DNA of 64,000 nucleotides from Zobellia barbeyronii. GTDB lineage: Bacteria > Bacteroidota > Bacteroidia > Flavobacteriales > Flavobacteriaceae. Of the stretch, positions 25,307 to 34,125 are shown piece after piece; the first letter of the stretch is position 1; the number at the start of each line of letters is the position of its first letter. The stretch covers positions 620,001 to 684,000 of the forward strand of contig NZ_JACATN010000001.1 in NCBI RefSeq assembly GCF_018603515.1, in the 5' to 3' direction. The translations under genes were made by a program, and so were the position numbers. A model generated the notes under the pieces. The model searched no databases. It saw only the letters and a program-made list of their open reading frames with translations, and was not told the origin of the DNA.

Positions 25307-26353
25307 ATGATTCAATTAGACGAAAAAATATATTTCTATTTACTGGCCATTATACCGGTCATCATCGTCTTGTTCGCACTTTTGCAGATTTGGAAAAAGC
25401 GGACACAGAAGAAATTTGCCGAGACTTCCCTTTTAAGAAGGCTGTCACCGGACAAATCCAATTTTAAATCTAGTCTAAAACTCTTGTTCTTTCTATTGGG
25501 AATTACTTTTCTTACCCTAGGATTGGTAAACCCAAAAATTGGAACAAAATTAGAGACGGTAAAACGTGAAGGTGTAGATGTTGTTTTTGCGGTAGATGTT
25601 TCTAAGAGTATGTTGGCAGAAGATATTGCGCCAAACCGTTTGGAGAAGGCAAAACGTCTAGTTTCAGAAATCATAAACCAATTGGCAAGTGACCGTATTG
25701 GTATTATAGCTTATGCAGGACAAGCATTTCCGCAATTGCCCATTACCACAGATTATGGTGCTGCCAAAATGTTCTTACAAAGCATGAATACAGATATGCT
25801 CACCTCACAAGGAACAGCTATCAACGAGGCTATTAATTTGGCTACCACTTATTACAATGACGAAGAGCAGACCAATCGCGTGCTTTTTATCATTTCAGAT
25901 GGAGAAGATCACTCAGAAGGTGACACCAAGGATGCGGTGGAGAAGGCCTTAGAAGAAGGTATTCAGATTTTTACTATTGGGGTTGGTAAACCAAAAGGCG
26001 CTCCTATTCCAATTAAAAGAAATGGTGTTGTAGAAAGTCTTAAGAAGGATTCTCAAGGTGAGGTAGTTATTACCAAACTGAACGAAGATGTACTTATAGA
26101 CATTGCAGATGATGGCAATGGTGAATATATAGACGGATCCAATACAGAAGCTGCTGTAGAACGTATTAAAGAACTGCTTCAGCAAATGGACAAAAAAGAG
26201 TTTGAAGCGAAGCAATTCGCCGAATTCAAAGACCAATTTCAATGGTTTCTAGGTATTGGCTTGTTGTTTTTACTTTTAGATATCTTTGTTCTTGATAAGC
26301 GAACAAAATGGCTTAAAAAGCTGAATTTATTCAACGAAAAAGAAATAGAATAA
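25307..26353 (+). CDS. batB: VWA-domain membrane protein BatB
   Basis: A 348-residue homologue of the preceding BatA with the same layout: two N-terminal hydrophobic helices (about 9-27 and 58-73), a VWA domain with MIDAS DVSKS (Asp97, Ser99, Ser101) and IISDGEDHSEG, and a C-terminal helix near residues 311-327. The 60-base gap from batA shows no promoter match. The next gene begins directly after its stop. Confidence 0.92.
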   Translation: MIQLDEKIYFYLLAIIPVIIVLFALLQIWKKRTQKKFAETSLLRRLSPDKSNFKSSLKLLFFLLGITFLTLGLVNPKIGTKLETVKREGVDVVFAVDVSKSMLAEDIAPNRLEKAKRLVSEIINQLASDRIGIIAYAGQAFPQLPITTDYGAAKMFLQSMNTDMLTSQGTAINEAINLATTYYNDEEQTNRVLFIISDGEDHSEGDTKDAVEKALEEGIQIFTIGVGKPKGAPIPIKRNGVVESLKKDSQGEVVITKLNEDVLIDIADDGNGEYIDGSNTEAAVERIKELLQQMDKKEFEAKQFAEFKDQFQWFLGIGLLFLLLDIFVLDKRTKWLKKLNLFNEKEIE

Positions 26354-27211
26354 ATGAGAAATATTGTTTTCATATTGTTTTTTATCGGTTTTGTTTCTTT
26401 TGCGCAAGAAGAAGAAAAAGAGCGCGAACAAGCGCTTAATGAATCAAAAAATCTAACCTGGGAAGCTAATAAAGAACTTTCCGAAGATAATTTTATAGAT
26501 GCCGAGGTAGATTATAGAAAGGCTATAGCCAAGAGTGATGAAAATTCTGCGGCACCCTATAATCTAGCTAATGCATATTACGCGAAAGAAACCTATAGCG
26601 AGGCTTTTGGGCGTTACAAACAAGCTGGTGAATTGGCAACTGATAAAGCTGATAAGCACCGTGCCTATCACAACATGGGCAACGTGTTCATGAAAAGAAA
26701 AGACTATCAAAAAGCAGTAGAAGCCTATAAAGAAGCCCTTCGTAATGACCCAAAAGACGAGGAAACCCGTTACAATCTAGCTTTAGCCAAAAAAATGCTC
26801 GAAAAAGAACAAGAGCAGAACGACCAAAACCAAGATAACAAGGATCAAGAAGATAAAAACGAGGATAACAAAGACGAAAACGAGGACAAAAAAGACGGCG
26901 ACAACAAAGAAGAGAACCAAGACCAAGATAAAAAAGACGAAGGAGACAAGGGAGACGAAGGCGATAAAAACGAAGAACAAAAAGACGAGAACAAAGAGGG
27001 TGAAGGCGATGAAAAGGAAGAGCAGAAAAAACAGCCTGAAGAAGGTGACAAACCTCAAGAACAACAGCAACAGCCTCGTCCAAATCAATTAAGTAAACAA
27101 CAGGTACAGAATCTTCTAGAAGCAATGCAGAACGAAGAGAAAAAAGTACAAGAAAAAATAGACGCCCAGAAAGTAAAAGGTGTTAAGGTTAAAAACGAAA
27201 AAGATTGGTAA
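26354..27211 (+). CDS. batC: TPR protein BatC with long charged tail
   Basis: A 285-residue protein. A signal peptide covers residues 1-17 (FFIGFVSFAQ). Tetratricopeptide repeats cover about 30-145, including APYNLANAYY and KAYHNMGNVF-like segments. Residues 150-240 are a low-complexity stretch made almost only of Asp, Glu, Lys, Asn and Gln. The last 45 residues are helical and polar (LSKQQVQNLLEAMQNEEKKV). BatC is predicted to sit in the periplasm and scaffold the VWA proteins. The charged run creates false antisense ORFs rich in Phe, Leu and Val. Confidence 0.9.
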   Translation: MRNIVFILFFIGFVSFAQEEEKEREQALNESKNLTWEANKELSEDNFIDAEVDYRKAIAKSDENSAAPYNLANAYYAKETYSEAFGRYKQAGELATDKADKHRAYHNMGNVFMKRKDYQKAVEAYKEALRNDPKDEETRYNLALAKKMLEKEQEQNDQNQDNKDQEDKNEDNKDENEDKKDGDNKEENQDQDKKDEGDKGDEGDKNEEQKDENKEGEGDEKEEQKKQPEEGDKPQEQQQQPRPNQLSKQQVQNLLEAMQNEEKKVQEKIDAQKVKGVKVKNEKDW

Positions 27212-28995
27212 AAACCAGTATACATAGAATTCTTTTAGCATTATTTTCCATAATGCTCGTTGTTTTTTCGGTGAACGCGCAAGATGATGCAGCCATAACC
27301 TTTGAAATGAAACTCAGTAAAGAAAAACTGGGTATGAACGAGAGGTTACGGGTAGATTTTACCATGAATAAAGATGGTGATAATTTTAACCCACCAGATT
27401 TTCAAGGCTTCCGGGTATTAATGGGACCATCACAATCCATAAGTTCTTCATGGATAAATGGCGTGCGTAGTTATTCTAAAACCTATTCATACACCTTAGC
27501 TCCTACCACTAGGGGCAATGTTACCATTAAACAGGCATCTATTGTAATTGATGGAAAAACTTTTAAATCATTTCCAAAAAAGGTAGAAATTACAGCTGCG
27601 GTAGACAAGCCAAGTGATCAAATGACCGCAGACGATGTGGCTGATGAAAGCTTACATCTTGTTGCCGAGGTTTCTAAAACGGACCCATACCTAAACGAAG
27701 GTTTAAGTGTGGTTTACAAACTTTATGTGAGTCCATCTATTAGCGTTTCTAACTATCAACCGTTAGATAATCCTAAATACAATAATTTTTGGAGCCAAGA
27801 TATTCCCGTTTCCAGGCCAGTTGCTGAAAACGGAACTTATAAAGGAAAGCCTTATAGGTATGTGATATTAAAGAGAGTAGTACTCTACCCTCAAAAATCT
27901 GGGAAATTAGAAATAGAACCCCTTTCATTAGATGTTACCGTAGATGTGCCGTCAAACAAGCGAGATTTCTTTGGAGGTCGGATTTACTCTCAGACTAACA
28001 AAACGGTTTCAGCAGGGAAACGAACCATTAATGTAAAACCTTTACCTGAAAAAGGGAAACCCGTTAATTTTAGTGGAGCCGTTGGTAATTTCGATTTTTC
28101 TGTAACTAGTAGCAAAACGGCTTTGAACGCTTCTGAATCTTTACAGGCAAAAGTTGAAGTAAGTGGTAAAGGAAATTTAAAACTGTTTCAGTTGCCCGAT
28201 TTAAATTTACCAGCTTCATTGGAGGTATACGAGCCTGAATTTGATGAGAAAGTACGCACTACCTTATCTGGATCACAAGGTAAAGTAAGCAACAGCTATA
28301 CTGTTGTACCTTCCTTTAAGGGTAAGTATCCTATTCCTAGTATATCCTTTACATATTTTGACCCTAACGCTAAAACGTATAAAACAGTTACTTCAGATGA
28401 AATTGTTATCAATGTAAAAGAAGGTCCAACAGACTCAAGCATTGGTAGCGCAGTAGATGGTGGAACTAATAACAAGCAGGCGGTTGCAGTAGGAAATCAA
28501 TTCAATTTCCTAAAACTAGATGCCAATTTAGTACCTATTGGTTCTAGCTATTTCTTAGGAACGAAAAGTTATTATTTATGGTTATTACTACCATTAATAT
28601 TGATTCCTTTTGCTATTTTATTAGGTAAAAAACGTGAAGCAATTGCTAGCGACGTGGTGGGCAATAAGGTTAGGAAAGCTAATAAACTTGCAAAAAGATA
28701 TCTCTCTAAAGCTAAAAAAGAATTGGGTAATAAAGAGGCATTTTACGTTGCTTTAGAAAAGGCTTTGCATAATTATTTAAAGGCTAAACTTAAAATAGAG
28801 ACCTCAGAATTCAGTAAAGACAAGATAGCATCTCTTTTAATCGAAAAACAGGTAGATAACACAACCAATGAAGGTTTTATTTCGCTACTTAAGAATTGCG
28901 AAATGGCACGTTACAGTCCTTTTTCCGAGGTTCAGATGCAACAAGATTACGATAAAGCAAGTGAGGTAATTACATATTTAGACAAACAACTATAG
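27205..28995 (+). CDS. batD: BatD membrane protein
   Basis: A 596-residue protein with signal peptide (LLALFSIMLVVFSVNAQ), several beta-sandwich repeats in the periplasm (about 30-430), one transmembrane helix near residues 452-471 (YYLWLLLPLILIPFAIL) and a helical cytosolic tail. This is the standard BatD plan. The only start that includes the whole signal is TTG at 27205, which overlaps the end of batC by seven bases. No ATG or GTG gives a full signal peptide, so a TTG start is preferred. Confidence 0.9.
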   Translation: MVKTSIHRILLALFSIMLVVFSVNAQDDAAITFEMKLSKEKLGMNERLRVDFTMNKDGDNFNPPDFQGFRVLMGPSQSISSSWINGVRSYSKTYSYTLAPTTRGNVTIKQASIVIDGKTFKSFPKKVEITAAVDKPSDQMTADDVADESLHLVAEVSKTDPYLNEGLSVVYKLYVSPSISVSNYQPLDNPKYNNFWSQDIPVSRPVAENGTYKGKPYRYVILKRVVLYPQKSGKLEIEPLSLDVTVDVPSNKRDFFGGRIYSQTNKTVSAGKRTINVKPLPEKGKPVNFSGAVGNFDFSVTSSKTALNASESLQAKVEVSGKGNLKLFQLPDLNLPASLEVYEPEFDEKVRTTLSGSQGKVSNSYTVVPSFKGKYPIPSISFTYFDPNAKTYKTVTSDEIVINVKEGPTDSSIGSAVDGGTNNKQAVAVGNQFNFLKLDANLVPIGSSYFLGTKSYYLWLLLPLILIPFAILLGKKREAIASDVVGNKVRKANKLAKRYLSKAKKELGNKEAFYVALEKALHNYLKAKLKIETSEFSKDKIASLLIEKQVDNTTNEGFISLLKNCEMARYSPFSEVQMQQDYDKASEVITYLDKQL

Positions 28996-29033
28996 CAAAA
29001 AAGTTATAAATAATTCAATTTGAAAATCACAAA

Positions 29034-29792
29034 GTGAAAAACATACTTTTCATCCTTATTTCTTTTTTAACCTTCACGGTTACCGCCCAGAACAATGCTC
29101 TGTTTGATAAGGCTACAGAAGCATATAACGTAGGTGAGTACCAAAAGGCAGTAGACAGCTATATGGAGATTTTGGACAACGGAAAACATTCCGCAGAGCT
29201 CTATTACAACCTGGGCAATGCTTACTATAAGCTTAACGAGATTGCACCAAGTATTTATTATTACGAAAAAGCACTGTTGCTTAAACCTAATGACAGCGAA
29301 ATAAAGAACAACTTAGGATACGCAAAGAACATGACTATTGACGCAATTGATGAAATGCCAACTACAGGCCTTTCTAAAATTTACGATAGTATTATTGGTA
29401 CCTTATCTTTTGACCAATGGGCATATACATCTATTATTTTTATGATAATCTTTGTGTTATTGTACATTGCTTTCTATTACTTCCGCTATTCTTCCAGAAA
29501 AAGACTTGCGTTTATTTTTAGCGTAATATCACTACTTATTATGATAACTTCTGTAGTGTTTGCTTTTCTTCAGTACAACAAATTTAAAGCAGACCAACCG
29601 GCCATTGTCTTTTCCAAAGAGGCTAGTGTAAAAGCTGAACCCAACAAAAAAGGTCTTGAGACGTTTGCACTTCACGAGGGCACTAAGGTCCAAGTTCTTG
29701 AGGAGCTAAACGACTGGAAAAAAATCCGTATTTCTGACGGAACCACAGGCTGGATCCCATCTGAAGACATAAAAACATTAAAGGATTTTTAG
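29034..29792 (+). CDS. batE: TPR/SH3 membrane protein BatE
   Basis: A 252-residue protein starting with GTG at 29034. A signal peptide ends near VTAQ. Two TPR units follow (AELYYNLGNAYYKL and the following YYYEKALLLKPND). Two transmembrane helices lie at about 128-146 and 158-177, and a C-terminal bacterial SH3-type domain covers about 190-248 (VKAEPNKKGLETFALHEGTKV, WIPSEDIK). This is the last gene of the Bat operon. The SH3 module may touch cell-wall peptides, which is inference. Confidence 0.9.
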   Translation: MKNILFILISFLTFTVTAQNNALFDKATEAYNVGEYQKAVDSYMEILDNGKHSAELYYNLGNAYYKLNEIAPSIYYYEKALLLKPNDSEIKNNLGYAKNMTIDAIDEMPTTGLSKIYDSIIGTLSFDQWAYTSIIFMIIFVLLYIAFYYFRYSSRKRLAFIFSVISLLIMITSVVFAFLQYNKFKADQPAIVFSKEASVKAEPNKKGLETFALHEGTKVQVLEELNDWKKIRISDGTTGWIPSEDIKTLKDF

Positions 29793-29825
29793 TATTTCCT
29801 TAACGCGTAATAAAATAGTTGGTGC

Positions 29826-29833
29826 TATATTTG
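29826..29833 (+). promoter_or_regulatory. -7 element ahead of the small-protein/SulP genes
   Basis: TATATTTG is an exact TAnnTTTG match 18 bases before the ATG at 29852. A TTG at the usual -33 distance is not seen. It supports the later start and a transcription unit separate from the Bat operon. Confidence 0.5.
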
Positions 29834-29851
29834 CGTTTGTTACTAACTGCT

Positions 29852-30148
29852 ATGAAAGTTTTCGCTCGTTTTCTTTTGCTTTCCCTATGGCTACTAGCCA
29901 TAGCAGCTCCGAGCATCATAACTTTACTAGACGTTGATAATCCTGTAATGATAACGAACCTCAACGAAGAGGAACAACAAGAAGCAGGTAAAAAGTCTCC
30001 ACTAGAAGAAAAATTCGTAAACGATAGTTACTTTGACTTCTCTCTGATAGCTCTATCAGAACAGTCTGTTATGGGCCATTACCATGTTATGGGCTATATT
30101 GATTTCACACTTGAAATCCTACTCCCCCCACCCGAACATATCAGTTAA
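29852..30148 (+). CDS. Small exported or membrane protein upstream of SulP
   Basis: The frame opens earlier, but ATG at 29852 is chosen because a -7 box lies just upstream and would exclude the earlier codons from the transcript. The 98-residue product begins with a hydrophobic segment (FARFLLLSLWLLAIAAPSIITLL), has an acidic middle (NEEEQQEAGKKSPLEEKF) and ends in FTLEILLPPPEHIS. I do not recognise a family. It precedes the SulP transporter by 74 bases on the same strand and could be co-transcribed. Confidence 0.65.
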   Translation: MKVFARFLLLSLWLLAIAAPSIITLLDVDNPVMITNLNEEEQQEAGKKSPLEEKFVNDSYFDFSLIALSEQSVMGHYHVMGYIDFTLEILLPPPEHIS

Positions 30149-30222
30149 TCTTTTTCAGACATTTATTCGATTAGCTAAAAACTTGTCCTCAATTGCCATT
30201 GAGGGCTAAATTATTATTGTAT

Positions 30223-31815
30223 ATGTTCAAAAATCTAAAGAGCGACCTTCCCGCAAGTGTCGTAGTATTCTTTGTTGCCTTACCTTTATGTTTAGGTATT
30301 GCACTTGCCAGTGGCGCGCCATTGTTTTCAGGATTAATTGCCGGTATAATTGGTGGTATTTTCGTTGGAGCACTTAGTGGTTCAAAAATTGGAGTTAGTG
30401 GTCCTGCAGCCGGATTAGCTGCTATAGTTCTAACCGCTATTGGAACCTTAGGTGGTTTTGAGAATTTTCTAGTTGCCGTAGTTTTAGGTGGTGTTATCCA
30501 AATGGTATTCGGTTTTCTAAAAGCGGGTATTATTGGATATTATTTTCCTTCTTCCGTGATAAAAGGAATGCTAACTGGGATTGGTATTATCATTATTCTA
30601 AAACAAATTCCACACTTTTTTGGTTACGACCCTGACCCAGAAGGAGATTGGGCTTTTTTCCAAGTAGATGGAGAAAATACATTTTCAGAAATTCTAAATA
30701 CGGTCAATAATATTAGTCCCGGTGCAACATTAGTGGCTATCATTGGCCTTTCTATTCTATTACTATGGGATAAGGTTCTTTCTAAAAAAGGGAGAATTTT
30801 TCAATTGGTACAAGGTCCTTTAGTTGCCGTTGCCGTTGGTATTATTTTTTATATAGTAACTCAAGATAGCGCAGCATTGGCTATTTCTTCAGAACACTTG
30901 GTAAGTGTGCCTGTTCCTGAAGATGCCGCTTCATTCTTAGGTCAATTTAGCTTCCCAAATTTTGGAGCTATTACAAATCCTCAAGTTTGGATTACTGCTT
31001 TTACTATAGCTTTGGTAGCTAGCTTGGAAACACTTTTATGCGTGGAAGCTACGGATAAGCTAGACCCACATAAGAATGTAACACCAACAAACCGAGAGTT
31101 ACTTGCGCAAGGTGCAGGTAATATACTGTCCGGTTTAATTGGAGGACTACCAATAACACAGGTAATTGTTCGTAGCTCAGCCAACATACAATCTGGTGGA
31201 ACGTCTAAACTATCTGCTATTTTACACGGTTTTCTTTTATTAATCTCTGTAATTCTTATTCCAACTTTGTTGAATATGATTCCGTTGTCCGTATTGGCAG
31301 CCATCCTTTTCATCGTTGGATACAAACTGGCAAAACCTGCTCTTTTTGCAACGATGTACAAACTAGGTTGGAAACAGTTCGTTCCTTTTATGGTAACGGT
31401 TTTAGGGATTGTATTTACAGATTTACTTATTGGAATTAGCTTAGGCTTAGCTGTTGGAATAGTTGTTATTCTATTAAAAAGCTACCAGAATTCTCACTTT
31501 CTTCATATTGAAGATGTGAGCAACGGTAAGCATAAAATAAAAATGACTCTTGCGGAAGAGGTGACATTTTTTAATAAAGGCGCGATTCTTAAAGAACTAG
31601 ATAGTCTTCCAAGAGATACCTATTTAGAGCTAAATCTACTTAAAACAAGGTATCTTGATATTGATATTATTGAGATTTTAGATGATTTCTCAATAAAAGC
31701 CAAAGAACGTAACATAGATATTCAATTGGTATCAAAACGTGGTGTTATAGAAAACCCAACTAGTTATAGTGAGTTTTTTAGAACAAGGCCAAAATCTAAC
31801 CTAAGTTTAAGTTAA
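30223..31815 (+). CDS. SulP (SLC26-type) anion transporter, possibly bicarbonate
   Basis: A 530-residue inner-membrane transporter from the ATG at 30223; the longer frame begins at an implausible TTG upstream. It has about 12-14 hydrophobic helices with SulP hallmarks: VVFFVALPLCLGIALASGAPL, GSKIGVSGPAAGLAAIV and NRELLAQGAGNILSGLIGGLP. A short STAS-like domain ends the protein (about 430-530). SulP proteins move sulfate, chloride or bicarbonate. Two carbonic anhydrase genes and a second SulP downstream favour bicarbonate, as proposed for BicA-like members, but substrate cannot be fixed from sequence. The Usp-like gene follows five bases after its stop. Confidence 0.9.
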   Translation: MFKNLKSDLPASVVVFFVALPLCLGIALASGAPLFSGLIAGIIGGIFVGALSGSKIGVSGPAAGLAAIVLTAIGTLGGFENFLVAVVLGGVIQMVFGFLKAGIIGYYFPSSVIKGMLTGIGIIIILKQIPHFFGYDPDPEGDWAFFQVDGENTFSEILNTVNNISPGATLVAIIGLSILLLWDKVLSKKGRIFQLVQGPLVAVAVGIIFYIVTQDSAALAISSEHLVSVPVPEDAASFLGQFSFPNFGAITNPQVWITAFTIALVASLETLLCVEATDKLDPHKNVTPTNRELLAQGAGNILSGLIGGLPITQVIVRSSANIQSGGTSKLSAILHGFLLLISVILIPTLLNMIPLSVLAAILFIVGYKLAKPALFATMYKLGWKQFVPFMVTVLGIVFTDLLIGISLGLAVGIVVILLKSYQNSHFLHIEDVSNGKHKIKMTLAEEVTFFNKGAILKELDSLPRDTYLELNLLKTRYLDIDIIEILDDFSIKAKERNIDIQLVSKRGVIENPTSYSEFFRTRPKSNLSLS

Positions 31816-31820
31816 GCGCT

Positions 31821-32666
31821 ATGGAAAAAAATAAATATAAAATAGCCTTACTTTCAGATTTGGCAGACGGTATGCACAACCTTTTAAAAAGCTCGGTTAG
31901 CCTAGCTAAAATGGTTGATGCAGAAATTGAAGTTTTCAACGTAAGAAAGCCTACTGATATTATTGGAAAAGACAATCAATTATCAGCTATTCGGACAATA
32001 AACCATGAGTATATTGTAACCGATAAACGAATGAAAAACATACTGGCACCGTTTTCAGAAGATTACGGGGTCCCCATTCGTTATTCAAGCACTTTTGGTA
32101 ATGTAAAAACTGAAATAGCCCGATATCTAGATGATAATACTCCAGATATTTTAGTTCTTGGCAGGAGAAAGACAAAACCTTTTAATACTGTAGATGATAG
32201 GATTATCAATTTTGTTCTAAGTATTTTTAAGGGGTCCGTAATGATTGTTTCAGAAGAAAATGGTCTAAAACCTAATATGAAAATAGGGATTGGTACTCTA
32301 AACTGTTCTGACGAATCATTGAGTTCTTCTTTTCCAGAAGCCCTCTTTGCACATACGAACAGCCCCTTAAAATCTTTCAGTATTGTTAACGGGCCTACAA
32401 CACAGCCTCAATCCCATGAATTTCTAGGAAAGAAAACTGTAGATTACATATTTGATTATAACGACAATACAATGAAGAAGCTTCCTATCTACTTATCTAA
32501 AAGTAAAGTGGATTTATTATTTGTAGAGCGAAAGAAGAAGGAAAAACAAAGTACTTCTACACCGTCAAACATTTACGACATGGTAAAAAAAATAGACATT
32601 AACCTTATGATTGCAGGAGAACAAAACTTGCTTCGCAATTATCAAAGTAAACTAGACATAGCATAA
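31821..32666 (+). CDS. Universal-stress-protein-like protein, two-domain
   Basis: A 281-residue soluble protein resembling tandem Usp domains. The first half has the N-terminal strand KIALLSDLADGMHNLLKSSVSLAK and a DILVLGRRKT segment, as in UspA families. The second half is diverged and lacks a clear ATP-binding G-x-x-G-x-x-x-x-G-S/T. It lies five bases after the SulP gene and 15 bases before a carbonic anhydrase gene, in one operon, so it may regulate transport. That role is inference. Confidence 0.7.
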   Translation: MEKNKYKIALLSDLADGMHNLLKSSVSLAKMVDAEIEVFNVRKPTDIIGKDNQLSAIRTINHEYIVTDKRMKNILAPFSEDYGVPIRYSSTFGNVKTEIARYLDDNTPDILVLGRRKTKPFNTVDDRIINFVLSIFKGSVMIVSEENGLKPNMKIGIGTLNCSDESLSSSFPEALFAHTNSPLKSFSIVNGPTTQPQSHEFLGKKTVDYIFDYNDNTMKKLPIYLSKSKVDLLFVERKKKEKQSTSTPSNIYDMVKKIDINLMIAGEQNLLRNYQSKLDIA

Positions 32667-32681
32667 TTAAAATAAATATAT

Positions 32682-33308
32682 ATGAAAGCACATACCAAGG
32701 AGACACAATCAACGATGACTCCAGAAAAAGCACTTAATTTTCTAAAAGAGGGAAATCAGCGTTTTCAAAATAATTTAAAAGCTAATAGAAACCTTTTAGA
32801 ACAAGTAAATGATACCAGCGAAGGACAGTTTCCTTTCGCAACTATTTTGAGCTGTATAGATTCTAGAGTTTCGGCAGAATTGGTTTTTGACCAAGGATTA
32901 GGCGATATCTTCAGTATTCGTATTGCAGGAAACTTTTCTAACGAAGATATCCTAGGAAGTATGGAGTTCGCATGTAAGCTTGCTGGCACTGAATTAGTGG
33001 TTGTTTTAGGCCACACTAGTTGCGGTGCTATAAAAGGGGCTTGTGACCATGCCAGATTGGGCAACCTAACAGCTTTAATAAATAAGATAGAGCCAGCAGT
33101 TGATGCAGTGAAAGAACCAGCGGATGAAAGCCTTAGAAATTCTAAAAATCTTGATTTTGTGGATAAAGTTTCTGAAAAGAACGTGCTTTTGACAATAGAC
33201 AATATCCGTAAGAATAGTCCAGTTTTAGCAGAAATGGAAGACAACGGAGAAATCAAAATTGTAGGCGCCATGTATGACGTTTCCAATGGCGAAGTAACTT
33301 TTTACTAA
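32682..33308 (+). CDS. Beta-class carbonic anhydrase (first copy)
   Basis: Interconverts CO2 and bicarbonate. The 208-residue protein has the zinc ligands Cys58, His111 and Cys114 and the Asp60/Arg62 dyad (CIDSR and HTSCG). No signal peptide is present, so it is cytoplasmic. It shares an operon with the SulP and Usp genes and is followed by a terminator. It is clearly different in sequence from the second carbonic anhydrase that follows; the two are not a recent duplication. Confidence 0.95.
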   Translation: MKAHTKETQSTMTPEKALNFLKEGNQRFQNNLKANRNLLEQVNDTSEGQFPFATILSCIDSRVSAELVFDQGLGDIFSIRIAGNFSNEDILGSMEFACKLAGTELVVVLGHTSCGAIKGACDHARLGNLTALINKIEPAVDAVKEPADESLRNSKNLDFVDKVSEKNVLLTIDNIRKNSPVLAEMEDNGEIKIVGAMYDVSNGEVTFY

Positions 33309-33335
33309 TAGGCTTATATTCAGTTATATAGAATG

Positions 33336-33360
33336 GGCCAATAATGCATTGGCCTTTTTT
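33336..33360 (+). terminator. Terminator between the two carbonic anhydrase genes
   Basis: GGCCAAT (33336-33342) pairs with ATTGGCC (33348-33354) around a five-base loop, followed by six T. It separates the SulP-Usp-carbonic anhydrase operon from the second carbonic anhydrase. Confidence 0.88.
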
Positions 33361-33405
33361 CAAGTATTGCCGTAGAATTAGTCTTATTTTGTAAAAAATA
33401 ATACC

Positions 33406-34032
33406 ATGAATCTAGATACTGTTTTTGACAACAATGAAAAGTGGATAGCTGAAAAGCTAGAAACAAGTTCAGACTATTTTGAGCAGTTAGCAGAAGGGCA
33501 AAATCCTGAATTGCTTTATATTGGTTGTTCAGACAGTAGGGTTACCGCAGAAGAAGTGATGGGCGCAAAACCTGGTGAGGTTTTCGTACATCGTAACATT
33601 GCGAACATGGTAATCAGTATAGATCTTAACGTACTTTCTGTTTTGAAGTATGCGGTAGATTACTTGAAAGTAAAACATATCATAGTTTGTGGCCATTACG
33701 CGTGTGGAGGTGTAAAAGCCGCCATGCAATCTAAAGATCTGGGTGTTTTAAACCCATGGCTACGTAATATTCGTGATGTCTACCGTCTTCATAAAGAAGA
33801 GCTGAACGCTATTGAGGACGAAACAAAAAAATACGATAGGTTAGTAGAACTGAACGTAAAGGAGCAATGTGTGAACCTGATTAAAACAGCAGTGGTTCAA
33901 AAAGCATATCGCGATCACGGATTAAAAGTACACGGATGGATATTTGATGTCCATACCGGAAAATTGATAGACTTGAAAATAGATTTTGAAGGCTATCTAA
34001 AAAACATAATGGAGATCTATCACCTAGATTAA
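33406..34032 (+). CDS. Beta-class carbonic anhydrase (second copy, Can-like)
   Basis: A 208-residue cytoplasmic enzyme. Zinc ligands Cys41, His97 and Cys100 and the Asp43/Arg45 dyad are intact (CSDSR, HYACG). EVFVHRNIANMV and the C-terminal VHGWIFDVHTGKL match the E. coli Can type of beta-carbonic anhydrase. It lies after a terminator and 93 bases before the second SulP gene, so the two may be co-transcribed. Confidence 0.95.
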   Translation: MNLDTVFDNNEKWIAEKLETSSDYFEQLAEGQNPELLYIGCSDSRVTAEEVMGAKPGEVFVHRNIANMVISIDLNVLSVLKYAVDYLKVKHIIVCGHYACGGVKAAMQSKDLGVLNPWLRNIRDVYRLHKEELNAIEDETKKYDRLVELNVKEQCVNLIKTAVVQKAYRDHGLKVHGWIFDVHTGKLIDLKIDFEGYLKNIMEIYHLD

Positions 34033-34125
34033 TCCAGAACTGATTTGTAGAAACCAAACGTTCAATTTGGTCTATATACTTCAACACAAAACTTAAAACA
34101 ATCTCTCAGCATTAAACTTAACTCT

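Noticed and set aside
26688-27125. Minus-strand hydrophobic frames opposite batC
   Set aside because: They arise from the GA-rich repeat coding for the D/E/K tail; runs of Phe, Leu and Val are an artefact of reading that repeat backwards.
32765-33286. 173-codon minus-strand frame
   Set aside because: It is antisense to a carbonic anhydrase gene with complete zinc ligands.
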